Shown here: one piece after another, positions 17,798-26,817 of the stretch
Layout: each line of letters opens with the position of its first letter
Position numbering within the stretch: position 1 is the stretch's first letter
From: CATOSD01 sp965226695
Lineage (GTDB): Bacteria > Chloroflexota > Dehalococcoidia > Lucifugimonadales > CATOSD01
Assembly: GCA_965226695.1 (NCBI GenBank)
Contig: OZ245405.1
Coordinates: 1-64,000 of the forward strand
Reading direction: 5' to 3'
Length of the DNA: 64,000 nucleotides
Notes under the pieces: model-generated
Database searches by the model: none
Told to the model about the DNA's origin: nothing
What the model saw: the letters and a program-made list of their open reading frames with translations, nothing else
Translations under genes and position numbers: made by a program

Positions 17798-18839
17798 TCA
17801 TCTGTCAGTATCAGGAGCCAGAAACCGCCGGGCGCGCCCGTAGAGGCTGTCGGCCATCGACGTGATCTCCTCTGCCATCGCGAGCCGTTTCCGCCACTCT
17901 TCGGGGATCGCATCGCCCCCGTAGTAGGCACCGGCTATCTGTCCGTAAATCGCGGCGGTGGTATCTGCGTCGTCGCCCAGATTTGCGGCCAGGAGCGCGC
18001 CATCGCGAAAGTCCCTGGACTTGTGGAAGACCCACAGCACAGCCTCCAGCGATTCCACTACGTAGCCCGTTCCCCTGATTTCCCGCGCACCCTCATCAGA
18101 CTCGGACTTTAGCGATCGGGACGTCTTGTCGGAAAGGTATGATGTGTCGCAGAAGAAGCATTCCGGCGGGTTTCGCCTCTTGAACGACCCTCCGGCGACC
18201 TCGGCGATCTTCTCCGCCAACGGGCTTCTTTCCCAGAGACCGTCCACCGGGGAATAGTGTGCGGAGAGGAGTGTCACCTTGTCGACGCCGTTCAGTGCGC
18301 CAACGAGGAGGCCGGCGAAGTAACGGCAGGCGTCCACCGCTTCCCTGGCTCCGTGGGTGGTACGGGAACTGTCGGCGCTCCGGTCAATCGCCTGGGCCGC
18401 ATTGCCGACGAAGTACATCGGCACAGGCGCGAGCCGCATGAGCGATCCGTTCCCCGCGGCACGTGGGTTGGAAGAGCCGGCCTAGGGCTCTCCCGTATCC
18501 ATAAAGCGAGACAGCGCGTCAGACGTGGTGATCCCGATGTCGAAGCAACACCCAGTGGAGGACATGTAGCCCTCTTCCCACCAGCGCACGTAGCGCCGCA
18601 TCTGGTCCATTGGGTCGAACCCGGCGCTTTCTATCAGGCTTGCGGCAATGCACAGGGCCATGGACGTGTCATCAGTCCACTGACCGGGTTCCAGGTCGAA
18701 AGGCCCGCCGACCACCATGTCGTGGATCGGGCTCGAACATACAGGGATCCTCGAACTCCAGGGTGGTGCCCAAAGCGTCACCCGCTGCCAGCCCCAGCAG
18801 GCAGCCGCGAAAACGGTCCAAGGTGGTCAACTCGCTCAT
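17798..18839 (-). pseudogene. ADP-ribosylglycohydrolase, broken by a frameshift and an amber codon
   Basis: Members remove ADP-ribose from modified proteins or DNA and use two metal ions. Starting at ATG 18839 the frame reads RFRGCLLGLAAGDALGTTLEFEDP, then shifts by one base near 18735. It continues with GQWTDDTSMALC (first metal motif), hits an in-frame TAG at 18482-18484 after DTGEP, and resumes as AGS...AAGNGSLMRLAPVPM through GDDADTTAAIYGQ (second metal motif) to 17798. All family motifs survive, so the damage is recent or partly a sequencing fault. Its start overlaps the stop of the upstream phosphatase gene by 4 bases (ATGA), which implies translational coupling. Confidence 0.8.
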
Positions 18840-19399
18840 ATGGGTAACTCTACTCCCGGGGAAGGTTCCATCCAGTTGCGGACGTACTCGCGCTGCTTAC
18901 TCGTTTGGGGCGAATACGGGAGCCGCCACGCCTTTTCGACCCCCTTCCACCACTCGGCAATCTGACGAAGGGCCTCGTCGCCGGTGCAGCCGTGCCGTAC
19001 TAACCAGCAGCCTACTACCGTGCCGGTACGACCGACTCCGCCCCAGCAGTGGAGATAGACGGTCTTGTTCTCGTTCATGGCCACGTCGATGGCATCAAGG
19101 ATGCCGGCCATCTGCTCCGTGCTGCGCGGAACGTCCAGGTCGACGACAGGATGCTGTTCCCAAGCCACTGTTGCGCCGACACGCTGTGCCTGTTTGTTAA
19201 CTATCCCCTCATACGGCACCAGTTCACCGGGCTCGGTGAGGTCGATGAAGTGGTCGATTCCCGCATCCAGCAGGGTTTTCAGCTTGTCCGCGGCCTCTTT
19301 GGGCCGCTTCGCGCCGGGATACTCCCCCGCCGCGAAGCGGCCCGGCACCACCCAGTAGCTGTTGGGTATTGGTCTGTTGTCGCCGCTGGATACGCTCAT
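18836..19399 (-). CDS. Dual-specificity / tyrosine protein phosphatase-like protein
   Basis: 187 residues with the cysteine-phosphatase loop HCWGGVGRTGT (HCx5R) near residue 130 and a D-x-P-type loop upstream (VDLDVPRS). The first domain includes FIDLTEPGEL. It could dephosphorylate proteins, inositol phosphates or ADP-ribose phosphate. It is coupled by a 4-base overlap to an ADP-ribosylglycohydrolase; the pairing hints at a role in handling ADP-ribosyl or related phosphorylated metabolites. Confidence 0.8.
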   Translation of the reverse strand: MSVSSGDNRPIPNSYWVVPGRFAAGEYPGAKRPKEAADKLKTLLDAGIDHFIDLTEPGELVPYEGIVNKQAQRVGATVAWEQHPVVDLDVPRSTEQMAGILDAIDVAMNENKTVYLHCWGGVGRTGTVVGCWLVRHGCTGDEALRQIAEWWKGVEKAWRLPYSPQTSKQREYVRNWMEPSPGVELPI

Positions 19400-19448
19400 C
19401 GATGGACTCCTCCCGGGTATTTGCTTTGCGACCGTTCGCTGAGTCCAG

Positions 19449-19508
19449 CGGGCAGGTTTGAAATCTGCCCCTACGGCGTCAGGTTCCTCGGGGGCGGCTC
19501 GGAATGAC
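19449..19508. repeat. Palindromic repeats, families C and D side by side
   Basis: gcaggtttgaaatctgcccc (C) followed by gttcctcgggggcggctcggaatgacg (D), in the gap before ffh. Confidence 0.55.
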
Positions 19509-19522
19509 GTTGGAAGCGGCCG

Positions 19523-20874
19523 CTACGCGCCGAAGATATTGCCTTGGCTCATCATGCGGCGCATCTGGCGTGACCCGCGGCCAGTCGTCATCTGGCGCAG
19601 CGTCTTCTGCATCTGGCGGAACTGGTTCAGCAGCATGTTCACGTCCTGGGGCGTGGTGCCGCTGCCGCGGGCTATGCGCCGCCTGCGGCTGCCGCCTATC
19701 ATCTCCGGCTTGCCCCGCTCCTGCGGCGTCATCGAGTAGATGATCGCCTCCACCTTCTTCAGCTGGCCGTCATCCACCTCGGCGCCGGAAAGGTTGCCCT
19801 TCAGCCCGCCCATTCCCGGGATCATCTCCAGGATCTGGCTCAGCGGGCCCATGCTCTTGAGCTGCTGTAGCTGAGTAAGGAAGTCCTCCAGGTCGAACGT
19901 CGCCTGGCGGATCTTGCGCTCCATCTCCAGCGCCTGCTCCTCGCTGATGGTCGTCTGCGCCTTCTCAATCAGCGTCAGCACGTCGCCCATGCCCAGGATG
20001 CGCGACGCCAGCCTGTCGGGGTAGTACGCCTCCAGGGCGTCGACGCGCTCGCCCGTGCCGATGAACTTGATTGGCACGCCGGTGGTTGCAGTTATGGACA
20101 GTGCAGCTCCGCCTCTCGCGTCGCCGTCCATCTTGGTAAGCACAAGCCCGGTGATACCGATGCGCTTGTGGAACTCCTGCGCCGCGTTCACGGCGTCCTG
20201 GCCCGCCATCGCGTCCACCACCAGCAGAGTCTCCACGGGCGACACAGCCGCCTTCACCTGCTCCAGCTCGGCCATCAGCTCGTCGTCCATCTGGAAGCGG
20301 CCCGCGGTGTCCACGATCGCCCACGCCGCGTTGCGCTCCACGGCCCGGCGCACGCCGTCGCGGGCCACTTCCGGCGTGTCCGTCGTCCCTGTGGCGCGGT
20401 ACACCTCCACGCCGACTGCTTGCCGAGGGCCTCGAGCTGCTCTGGCGCGGCCGGGCGCTGCAGGTCGGCGGCCACGAGCAGCGCGTCCTGGCCCTGCTGC
20501 GACAGGTGGCGGGCAAGCTTCGCCGCCGTCGTGGTCTTGCCCGAGCCGTTCAGCCCCACCATCATCGCCACCGAAGGACGGCGCGGGCTGGTCTCCAGCC
20601 TATGCGAGCCGCCGTCCAGCGTAGAGGTCAGCTCTTCGTTGGTGATCTTCACTACCTGCTGGCCGGGGCTGAGGCTCTTGAGCACATCCCCTTGCAGGGC
20701 TCGTTCGCGTATGCGGCCCACAAGGTCGCGGGCCACGCGGAAGTTGACGTCGGCTTCCAGCAGCGCAAGCCGCACCTCGCGCAGCGCCTCGTCGACGTCA
20801 CGCTCGGTCAGGGTGCCCTTGTTACCCAGGCGCTGGAACACGCCGTTTAGCTTTTCGGTGAGGACTTCGAACAT
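19523..20874 (-). CDS. ffh: Signal recognition particle protein Ffh (SRP54), one frameshift
   Basis: The GTPase that binds signal sequences and SRP RNA and delivers ribosomes to the membrane with FtsY. The N domain (1-90) is followed by P-loop GLNGSGKTTT (107-116), then VDTAGRFQMD and LTKMDGDARGG in the G domain. The C-terminal M domain is methionine-rich (SMGPLSQILEMIPGMGG, GSRRRRIARGSGTTPQDVN). Corrected length is about 450 residues. One base is missing near 20417-20419, between EALGKQ and VEVYRATGT. Ffh is essential and single-copy, so this break is almost surely a sequence error. Confidence 0.95.
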
Positions 20875-20894
20875 GGCTGCTCCTGGTTTGCCGC

Positions 20895-20959
20895 CACCCC
20901 CATCCCCGTATCGAGTACGGGGCAGGCTCTAACCTTCCCCCATCGAGGGGGGAAGGGAC
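20895..20959. repeat. Composite palindromic repeat, family A with an extra hairpin
   Basis: cacccccat, then the hairpin ccccgtatcgagtacgggg, then the family A core ccttcccccatcgaggggggaag. The same composite occurs at 61231-61293. Confidence 0.6.
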
Positions 20960-20972
20960 ATGCGGTGGCGCG

Positions 20973-21995
20973 CTAGCTGCCGACGCTCTCGACCATGTCG
21001 CTGAGTATGGCGGATATCAGCCGCACGCCGGCGATGGCGCGCGAGTACTCCATGCGCGTAGGACCTATGGCGCCCACGGCGCCATAGGCACGGTCGGGTA
21101 TGCCGTAGCCGCACAGCACCACGCTCAGAGGCGAGAGCACGTCGCCGTTGTTCTCATGGCCAATCACCACCTTCACCACCCCGCCGTCGGGCCGCTCGCC
21201 CAGGATCTCCTTCACCAACGAGCCGTCTTCCAGGCCCTCCACCAGCGAGCGCATCCGGTCGTTGTGGGCGAACTCCGGCTGGCTCAGCAGGTTGCGCAGG
21301 CCGTCCACGTAGTAGTCCCGGTAGATTGCCGTGTCCTCTTCTCGCAGGATGACCAGGGTCGCGTCGATAACGTCGTCCTCCAGGGGTGTCGTGTCCGCGC
21401 CGAGCGCCTCTATCTCGCTGCGAGTGAGCCCGGTTATACGACTTTTGACCCTGTTGACCGAGGCTTCGAGCTCTTCGGGGGGCGACGGCTTCTGCAGACG
21501 GATGAGCTGGCGCCTCAGGCCGGCCTGCTCGAGAACCACGATGAGCATGGCCAGGATGTCGCGGATGGGTACCAGCTCGACGTGCTTGACGCGCGGCTGC
21601 GTGGCCATGGGAAAGGTGGCGATGGCCATGTTGCCGACAATCTTCGCGAGCACCGCCGCGGCGACGTTGGTCCACTCGTCGATCTCGCGTTCGATGCGGT
21701 TGAGCTCGCGGCGCACGGCGGCCTGGACTTCGTAGGGTAGGTGGGCGTCCTCCAACGTGAGGATGGACTCGACGTAGAAGCGGTAGGCCTTGTCGAGAGG
21801 CACGCTACCGGCCGAGGTGTGGGGGCGCATGAGGTAGTCGCGCTCTTCGAGATCGGCGACGTCGTTGCGGATCGTGGCCGGGCTGACGCCTAACTCCCGG
21901 TGGCGCGCGATGCCGTCGGACGATATCGGCGCCGCCGTGGAGATGTAGTCGTTGACGATGAGTCTCAGAATGGTCTCTTGGCGTCGTGTAACCAT
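20973..21995 (-). CDS. hrcA: Heat-inducible transcription repressor HrcA
   Basis: 340 residues. The N-terminal winged helix (TRRQETILRLIVNDYISTAAPISSDGIAR ... SPATIRNDVADLEERDYL) is followed by the conserved linker RPHTSAGSVPLDKAYRFYV and a GAF-like dimerisation region ending with GPTRMEYSRAI. HrcA represses groESL/dnaK operons through CIRCE operators. No CIRCE inverted repeat was seen upstream of this gene and no chaperone gene is in the window. It lies 98 bases upstream of ffh on the same strand. Confidence 0.93.
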   Translation of the reverse strand: MVTRRQETILRLIVNDYISTAAPISSDGIARHRELGVSPATIRNDVADLEERDYLMRPHTSAGSVPLDKAYRFYVESILTLEDAHLPYEVQAAVRRELNRIEREIDEWTNVAAAVLAKIVGNMAIATFPMATQPRVKHVELVPIRDILAMLIVVLEQAGLRRQLIRLQKPSPPEELEASVNRVKSRITGLTRSEIEALGADTTPLEDDVIDATLVILREEDTAIYRDYYVDGLRNLLSQPEFAHNDRMRSLVEGLEDGSLVKEILGERPDGGVVKVVIGHENNGDVLSPLSVVLCGYGIPDRAYGAVGAIGPTRMEYSRAIAGVRLISAILSDMVESVGS

Positions 21996-22236
21996 GGGAC
22001 CCGCCCGGCGTTGCGCAGGCCGCGGCGGGCGTTGCCGCGCCGCCGAGCGCGCAAGGAATAATCGCTGTTGGAATTAGGCAAGTTTAGCACACGGGAGCGG
22101 GGGTGGGTAGTGGTGGAAGGCGGTTGGCGGCACCGGAAGGGCGGGCGGGCCTCACATCCAGTGCGGTCCGGAGCTTAGCCGTGCGCCTCTCACGAATGCT
22201 GGTCCGCTCTCCGGGAAGAGTCTCCTCCGGCGGTGG

Positions 22237-23160
22237 TTAGAAAAACCCGCGAGAGCCCCGCAGGCGCGGGTCGAGTATGTCTCGCAGGCCGTCGCCGGCC
22301 AGGTTGAACGCCAGCACCGTAAGCGTTATCGCGGCGCCGGGCCAGAACATGAGCCATGGATTGCGCGACATGAAGTTGCGCGCCTCGCCCATGATGTTGC
22401 CCCACGTCGGCGTGTCGGGGTTGACGCCCACGCCCAGGAAGCTGAGGCCCGACTCGATGAGAATCGCGAGCGCGGTAACGAAGCTCGCCATCACCACCAC
22501 CGGCGCTATCATGTTGGGGCGTATGTGGCGAAGCATTACGCGCGGCGCACTGGCGCCTATAGCGCGTGCCGCGTCCACGAACGGTTCGTTGACCAGGCTC
22601 AGCACCGACGAGCGCGCCACGCGGATGGTGCCGGGGGCGAGCACGATGCTAAGCGTGACGATGATGTTGAACACCGTCGCGCCCAGCAGGGTCATAATCG
22701 CTATAGCCAGCAGAAACGCCGGCATAGCCATTATCCCGTCGACCACCCGCATGATGATCTTGTCGGCGAGCGGGTAGTATCCGGTGATCAAGCCCACGAC
22801 CATGCCGCTCACGGTCGTCAGGAAGGCGACGCCGAAGCCCACCACAAGCGCCACGCGCCCTCCCGACAGCGTTCGCGAGTAAAGGTCGCGGCCGAAGCCG
22901 TCGGTGCCGAACCAGTGGTTTAGCGACGGCCCTTGCAGCCTGTCGGGCACGTTGGGGGCTTTGGGGTCGTGCGTCGAGAGCACAGGCGACAGGAAGGCCG
23001 TTACCACCATGAACGCCAGCAGCCCGACGGCAGTGGCCAGGGCGGGGTTGCGCACCGACAGGCGCAGCCCCGCCCTGAGGTAGGCCGACGGTCTGAAGGT
23101 CGCGACGATGGCGCCCGATGCGGGCGCACCGGCGCCCCGCGCGCTTCCGGGAGTGTTCAT
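22237..23160 (-). CDS. ABC transporter permease, DppC/OppC type
   Basis: 307 residues, about six membrane spans, inner-membrane subunit of a peptide/nickel-type importer. The EAA-like loop is seen around FVDAARAIGASAPRVMLRHIRPN, and GTDGFGRDLYSRTLSGGR is typical of DppC N-terminal regions. It overlaps the upstream permease stop by 4 bases. No ATPase genes (dppD/F) follow, so the ATPases must be encoded elsewhere or shared. Confidence 0.9.
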   Translation of the reverse strand: MNTPGSARGAGAPASGAIVATFRPSAYLRAGLRLSVRNPALATAVGLLAFMVVTAFLSPVLSTHDPKAPNVPDRLQGPSLNHWFGTDGFGRDLYSRTLSGGRVALVVGFGVAFLTTVSGMVVGLITGYYPLADKIIMRVVDGIMAMPAFLLAIAIMTLLGATVFNIIVTLSIVLAPGTIRVARSSVLSLVNEPFVDAARAIGASAPRVMLRHIRPNMIAPVVVMASFVTALAILIESGLSFLGVGVNPDTPTWGNIMGEARNFMSRNPWLMFWPGAAITLTVLAFNLAGDGLRDILDPRLRGSRGFF

Positions 23161-24101
23161 GTGTACCGTATTCTGGGGTCCAGGTAGCCGTAGGCCAGGT
23201 CGACTATCATGTTCACGAAGACGTATATCAGCGTGGCCAGGATAAGCAGCGCCTGCACCACCGGGTAGTCGCGCACGAGAATTGACTGCGCGATGAGCGC
23301 TCCGAGTCCGGGAATCGCGAAGAAGGTCTCCGTTATGATGGCCCCGTTGAGCAGGGCCGCCACGCCGAGCCCGATGACCGTGAGAATTGGCATCGATGCG
23401 TTCTTCAGGGCGTGGCGCAACACCACTACCTGCTCCGTCAGGCCCTTCGAGCGGGCCGTGCGTATGTAGTCCTGGCGCATCACTTCAAGCATGGTGGACC
23501 GCGTCATCCTGGCTATCAGCGCCACCAGGCTTATGCCCAGCGTCACGCACGGCAGCACCAGGTGGCGCGCGTAGGCCACGATGCCGTTGTCGAAGCTGGT
23601 GTACCCGAGCACGGGCAGAATTCCCAGGTTGAGGCTGAACAGCCAGATGGACAGGAAGGCCAGCCAGAAGACCGGCATGGCGAAACCGATGGAGGCGAAC
23701 AGGATGATGCCTCGGTCCAACCAGGTGTTGGACTTCCAGGCGGCGAGCACGCCGAGGGGGACTCCCAACACGACGGCGAACACCTCGCTTACGATGGCTA
23801 CGACCACCGTGGGCGTCAGCCGCTGCATGATGATCTCGGACACCGGCACACGACTGCCCACGGACTCGCCGAGGTCGCCGCGCACGAGCTTGCCGACCCA
23901 CGTGAAGAACTGCACTGGGACCGGCTTGTCAAGATCCAGGGACACCCGGATCGCCTGCATCTGTTCAGGCGACGCCTGCTCCCCGGCTATCAGCTGGGCC
24001 GGATCACCGGGGGCGAGGCGAAGCAATGCGAAAACAAAGACGACGACGAAGATCAGTACCGGTATCGCCGACAGCAGCCTCGTCGCGATGTATCGCTGCA
24101 T
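23157..24101 (-). CDS. ABC transporter permease, DppB/OppB type
   Basis: 314 residues with six predicted membrane spans. The N-terminus MQRYIATRLLSAIPVLIFVVVFVF, RLAPGDPAQLIAG and the loop RQDYIRTARSKGLTEQVVVLRHALKNA are classic DppB features. It starts 7 bases after the binding-protein stop and overlaps the next permease by ATGA, a tightly coupled operon. Confidence 0.92.
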   Translation of the reverse strand: MQRYIATRLLSAIPVLIFVVVFVFALLRLAPGDPAQLIAGEQASPEQMQAIRVSLDLDKPVPVQFFTWVGKLVRGDLGESVGSRVPVSEIIMQRLTPTVVVAIVSEVFAVVLGVPLGVLAAWKSNTWLDRGIILFASIGFAMPVFWLAFLSIWLFSLNLGILPVLGYTSFDNGIVAYARHLVLPCVTLGISLVALIARMTRSTMLEVMRQDYIRTARSKGLTEQVVVLRHALKNASMPILTVIGLGVAALLNGAIITETFFAIPGLGALIAQSILVRDYPVVQALLILATLIYVFVNMIVDLAYGYLDPRIRYT

Positions 24102-24107
24102 GGCGTC

Positions 24108-25916
24108 CTATCTTCTGCTGGCGTCCTTCCAGTACATTCCGGGGAAGTACGGACCGTTGACTATCGTGTGCTGGTAGCCCTCCAGGTCGGTGCTCATCGG
24201 GTGCATGAAGAAGAACATGCCCAGCGGGATGTAGGGCGGGTCCTCGAAGGCCACGCGCTGCATCTCGTCGTAGATCCTGAGCTGATCATCGAAGGTGGCC
24301 GCCTTGGCCAGTTCACCCTGCAGCCCGAAGAACTCGTCGCTATGCCAGAATCCGAGCTGGCCGTCGTACTCCAGGAATCGGTTGGCTATTGGCGAGAAGT
24401 GCCAGGTGCTCAGCCAGCTTGTCGATATGTGCCAGTCCCGGTTCTCGAGCTGCACTTCCCTGTCGGCGAGCACGATCGCGCTGGACGCGGCGGGGTCCAC
24501 GGGCTTCAGCGTCACGTTGAACCCCACAGCCTCCATTCTGGGCTTGAGCAGGGTGGCTATCACGTGGCCGATGCGGAACTGCACCTGGTCCAGCAGTATG
24601 ATCTCTTCGCCGTCGTAGCCGGCCTCGGACATGAGGCGCTTGGCCTTCTCGTTGTCCTTCTGGTTGTAGTATTCGGGCGCGACCGACCTGCCGAAGGCAG
24701 TGCCGCAGGCCCAGAACGAGTCGCACAGCGTCCACAGGTCGGGCGGGCCGGCGAGGGCAGTCATCATCTCCTCGGGGTCGATTACGGCTGCAATAGCCTG
24801 GCGCAGCTTTCTGCCCTCGGGCGTGTTGTCGAGCGGCGGGTACAGCTTCTGGATCCAGAACAGGGGCTGTCCGCCGGGCTTGGCGAAGTAGAGCTGAACG
24901 TCGGGAACCTGGACGAGCCCGTTATAGAAGTCGGTGTCTATCGAGTGCAGGAAGTCCATCTCACCGGTGGTGATCGCGGCTACGCGCACCTCCTGGTCCG
25001 GTATCTCGGTTGCGTCCAGCACATCAAAGTAGGCGATTTTGGCGCCGGACGTGCTGTCGCCCTGCTCCGAGCGCGGCACGTAGTTCTCGAACCTTTCAAG
25101 CCGCAGCTTGTGGGTGACCTGCCACTCGGCGAAGACGTAAGGGCCGGAGCCGACGTGGGTGATCACCGGCTCGCTGCCGGGGATCATCGCCTCGTCGATG
25201 GGGTGGATCACCGGCACGGGGCCGTCGCCCTTGCCCAGGGCGGGAATGAACACGCCATTGGGCTCGCTGAACTCGAACACCATCGTCTTATCGTCCACTT
25301 TGTCCGACCTGAGCAGCGTGGGGTTGATGAAAGGCCCGTAGGAGTCGGCGTTACGCCAGCGGTCGAACGATGCGAGCACGTCCTCGACCGTGACGGGCCG
25401 GCCGTCGTGGAAGGACTGGCCGTCCCGGAGCGTCAGCACGAAGCGCTTGCCGCCGTCCTCGACGGACCAGCTCTCCAGCGCCTGCGGGTGGAGCGCGCCG
25501 TCCTTGTCCCAGGCCAGCAGCGTGTCGTACACCATGAACGACAGCCCGTTGACCAGCGCCAGGCTGCTTGTCGGGTCGGTGGTGGTGAAGCTGTGCGACG
25601 GCACCCACCTGAGCGTGCCGCCGTACCTGTCGTCGTCACCAGGTTCCGGCATCGTCATCGCGGCGGCCTGCGTGGGGGTCGCCTGCGGGGCCGCGGGCAT
25701 GGCAGTAGCGGCCGGCGCGGCGGGCACGGGCGTAGGGTCGGTCTGCGCGGGCAGCACGCCGCCGAGCGACGGCGTGGGCGCGGCCGGAGGCGTCGCCGTT
25801 GGCGTTGGCACCGACGGCTCCTCCGCGGAACCGCAGGCCACGGCAAGCACAGACAGCAGCATCGCGGCCCCCACAATCCAGAGCCACTTCAGTTGCGAGC
25901 GTTCGAACGAAACCAC
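24108..25916 (-). CDS. ABC transporter substrate-binding lipoprotein, family 5
   Basis: 602 residues. GTG at 25916 is chosen because AGGAGG lies 7 bases upstream; the frame could run to 25949. It has a signal peptide with lipobox LAVAC, then a proline/threonine/alanine-rich linker of about 60 residues (typical of Chloroflexota lipoproteins), then an SBP_bac_5 domain (GTLRWVPSHSFTTTDPTSS ... FVLTLRDGQSFHDGRPVT). It binds peptides, nickel or other solutes outside the cell. First gene of the three-gene importer operon. Confidence 0.9.
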   Translation of the reverse strand: MVSFERSQLKWLWIVGAAMLLSVLAVACGSAEEPSVPTPTATPPAAPTPSLGGVLPAQTDPTPVPAAPAATAMPAAPQATPTQAAAMTMPEPGDDDRYGGTLRWVPSHSFTTTDPTSSLALVNGLSFMVYDTLLAWDKDGALHPQALESWSVEDGGKRFVLTLRDGQSFHDGRPVTVEDVLASFDRWRNADSYGPFINPTLLRSDKVDDKTMVFEFSEPNGVFIPALGKGDGPVPVIHPIDEAMIPGSEPVITHVGSGPYVFAEWQVTHKLRLERFENYVPRSEQGDSTSGAKIAYFDVLDATEIPDQEVRVAAITTGEMDFLHSIDTDFYNGLVQVPDVQLYFAKPGGQPLFWIQKLYPPLDNTPEGRKLRQAIAAVIDPEEMMTALAGPPDLWTLCDSFWACGTAFGRSVAPEYYNQKDNEKAKRLMSEAGYDGEEIILLDQVQFRIGHVIATLLKPRMEAVGFNVTLKPVDPAASSAIVLADREVQLENRDWHISTSWLSTWHFSPIANRFLEYDGQLGFWHSDEFFGLQGELAKAATFDDQLRIYDEMQRVAFEDPPYIPLGMFFFMHPMSTDLEGYQHTIVNGPYFPGMYWKDASRR

Positions 25917-26101
25917 GTTACAGCCTCCTGTGTTGCCGTTCCCAGCCAACGCGCCGCTCGAATCGAACCGGGATAGCCCCGAACACTGGCGGCTGCGTTT
26001 GGCGAAGTGTACTTCTCACGGTAGGCAAAGTCAAAGCTGACTGTAGCGAGCGAGACTGTGTCAGATTGCCAGGTCACCTTGCCGAAATGCCCCCGCCCCT
26101 G

Positions 26102-26128
26102 GATTCCGGCTCGGGGGCCGGAATGACG
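26102..26128. repeat. Palindromic repeat, family D
   Basis: gattccggctcgggggccggaatgacg. It lies in a 900-base gene-free stretch (25917-26817) that is almost entirely repeats. Confidence 0.55.
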
Positions 26129-26234
26129 GTTGTACGGCGGGCGGAATGACGATTATGTACTGGCAAGCGCTAGGGTGGGCCGGTCCGAGCGTGCGAGGCA
26201 GCGTCTTGGGCTGCCTGTGGGAGTGGTATTCGAC

Positions 26235-26535
26235 GAAAAGTGTGCCATTTTGGGACATTCTGTGTCATTCCCTAGCTGGAGGCGCTACCGAAAAGAGATG
26301 GAATGAAACGCTGACAAGACGGATTTGTACGCAAAAGTTACAAAATGTGACGGAAATGAGACAGGTCGCCGGAGGTGCCAAGCAGGCATCTTCACCCCCG
26401 TCCCTTCGGCAAGCTCAGGGCAGGCTCTAACCTTCGCCCATCGAGGGGGAAGGGACTTTGGGGTCGCGGGGTCGGTCCCTCGTCGCGGGTGAGAGTAGCA
26501 CGGATGTACGCAGGGTTCAAGGGGGTCTTGTTGGC
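26235..26535 (-). repeat. Long dispersed repeat, copy 2 (inverted relative to copy 1)
   Basis: On the minus strand this matches 2640-2905, sharing catccgtgctactct, cgacctgtctcatttccgt and cagcgtttca blocks. Its internal family A unit (26393-26456) has the variant hairpin ccttcggcaagctcagggcagg, so the inner palindromes differ while the outer repeat is shared. Confidence 0.7.
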
Positions 26536-26543
26536 GGGGGTTT

Positions 26544-26572
26544 TAGATTCCTCGGCTACGCTCGGAATGACA
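26544..26572. repeat. Palindromic repeat, family D
   Basis: agattcctcggctacgctcggaatgac; nearly the same unit occurs at 62168-62195. Confidence 0.55.
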
Positions 26573-26597
26573 CGCAGGGCGTCCGGCGTCCGGGGGG

Positions 26598-26710
26598 AGG
26601 CTGTCCCAGATTACTAAGCGGACAACACACGGAGGGCCCCTGCCCCCCCTGTGGTTCCCGCGAACGCGGGAATGACGATTTCTGTCGCACCTAGTAATCT
26701 GACACAGGCT
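26598..26710. mobile_element. MITE-like element with about 20-base inverted ends
   Basis: The left end aggctgtcccagattacta and the right end (tagtaatctgacacaggct) are near-perfect inverted repeats with a perfect 10-base core CAGATTACTA. They flank 113 bases that contain a family D palindrome (26654-26678). No coding capacity. Confidence 0.55.
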
Positions 26711-26817
26711 CGTCCGGGGGTGTGGCGATGTTTGGTACGCGGTGGTTCTGTTAAGATGCGGCCTGGGTACGAAATGCGCACTCGATGGCGCGAACCGAGC
26801 ACGCGGGAGGGACACAA

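Noticed and set aside
21996..22236. A CIRCE operator upstream of hrcA
   Set aside because: Only a TTAGCAC half is present near 22083 on the plus strand, and no GAGTGCTAA partner follows at nine bases.
22237..25916. A complete ABC importer operon
   Set aside because: Binding protein and two permeases are present, but no ATPase gene lies on either side, so completeness cannot be claimed from this window.
23412..25976. An 854-codon open frame on the plus strand opposite the ABC importer genes
   Set aside because: It is the antisense shadow of GC-rich coding DNA: rich in His, Arg, Gly and Val with no family motif, while the minus strand encodes clear transporter proteins.
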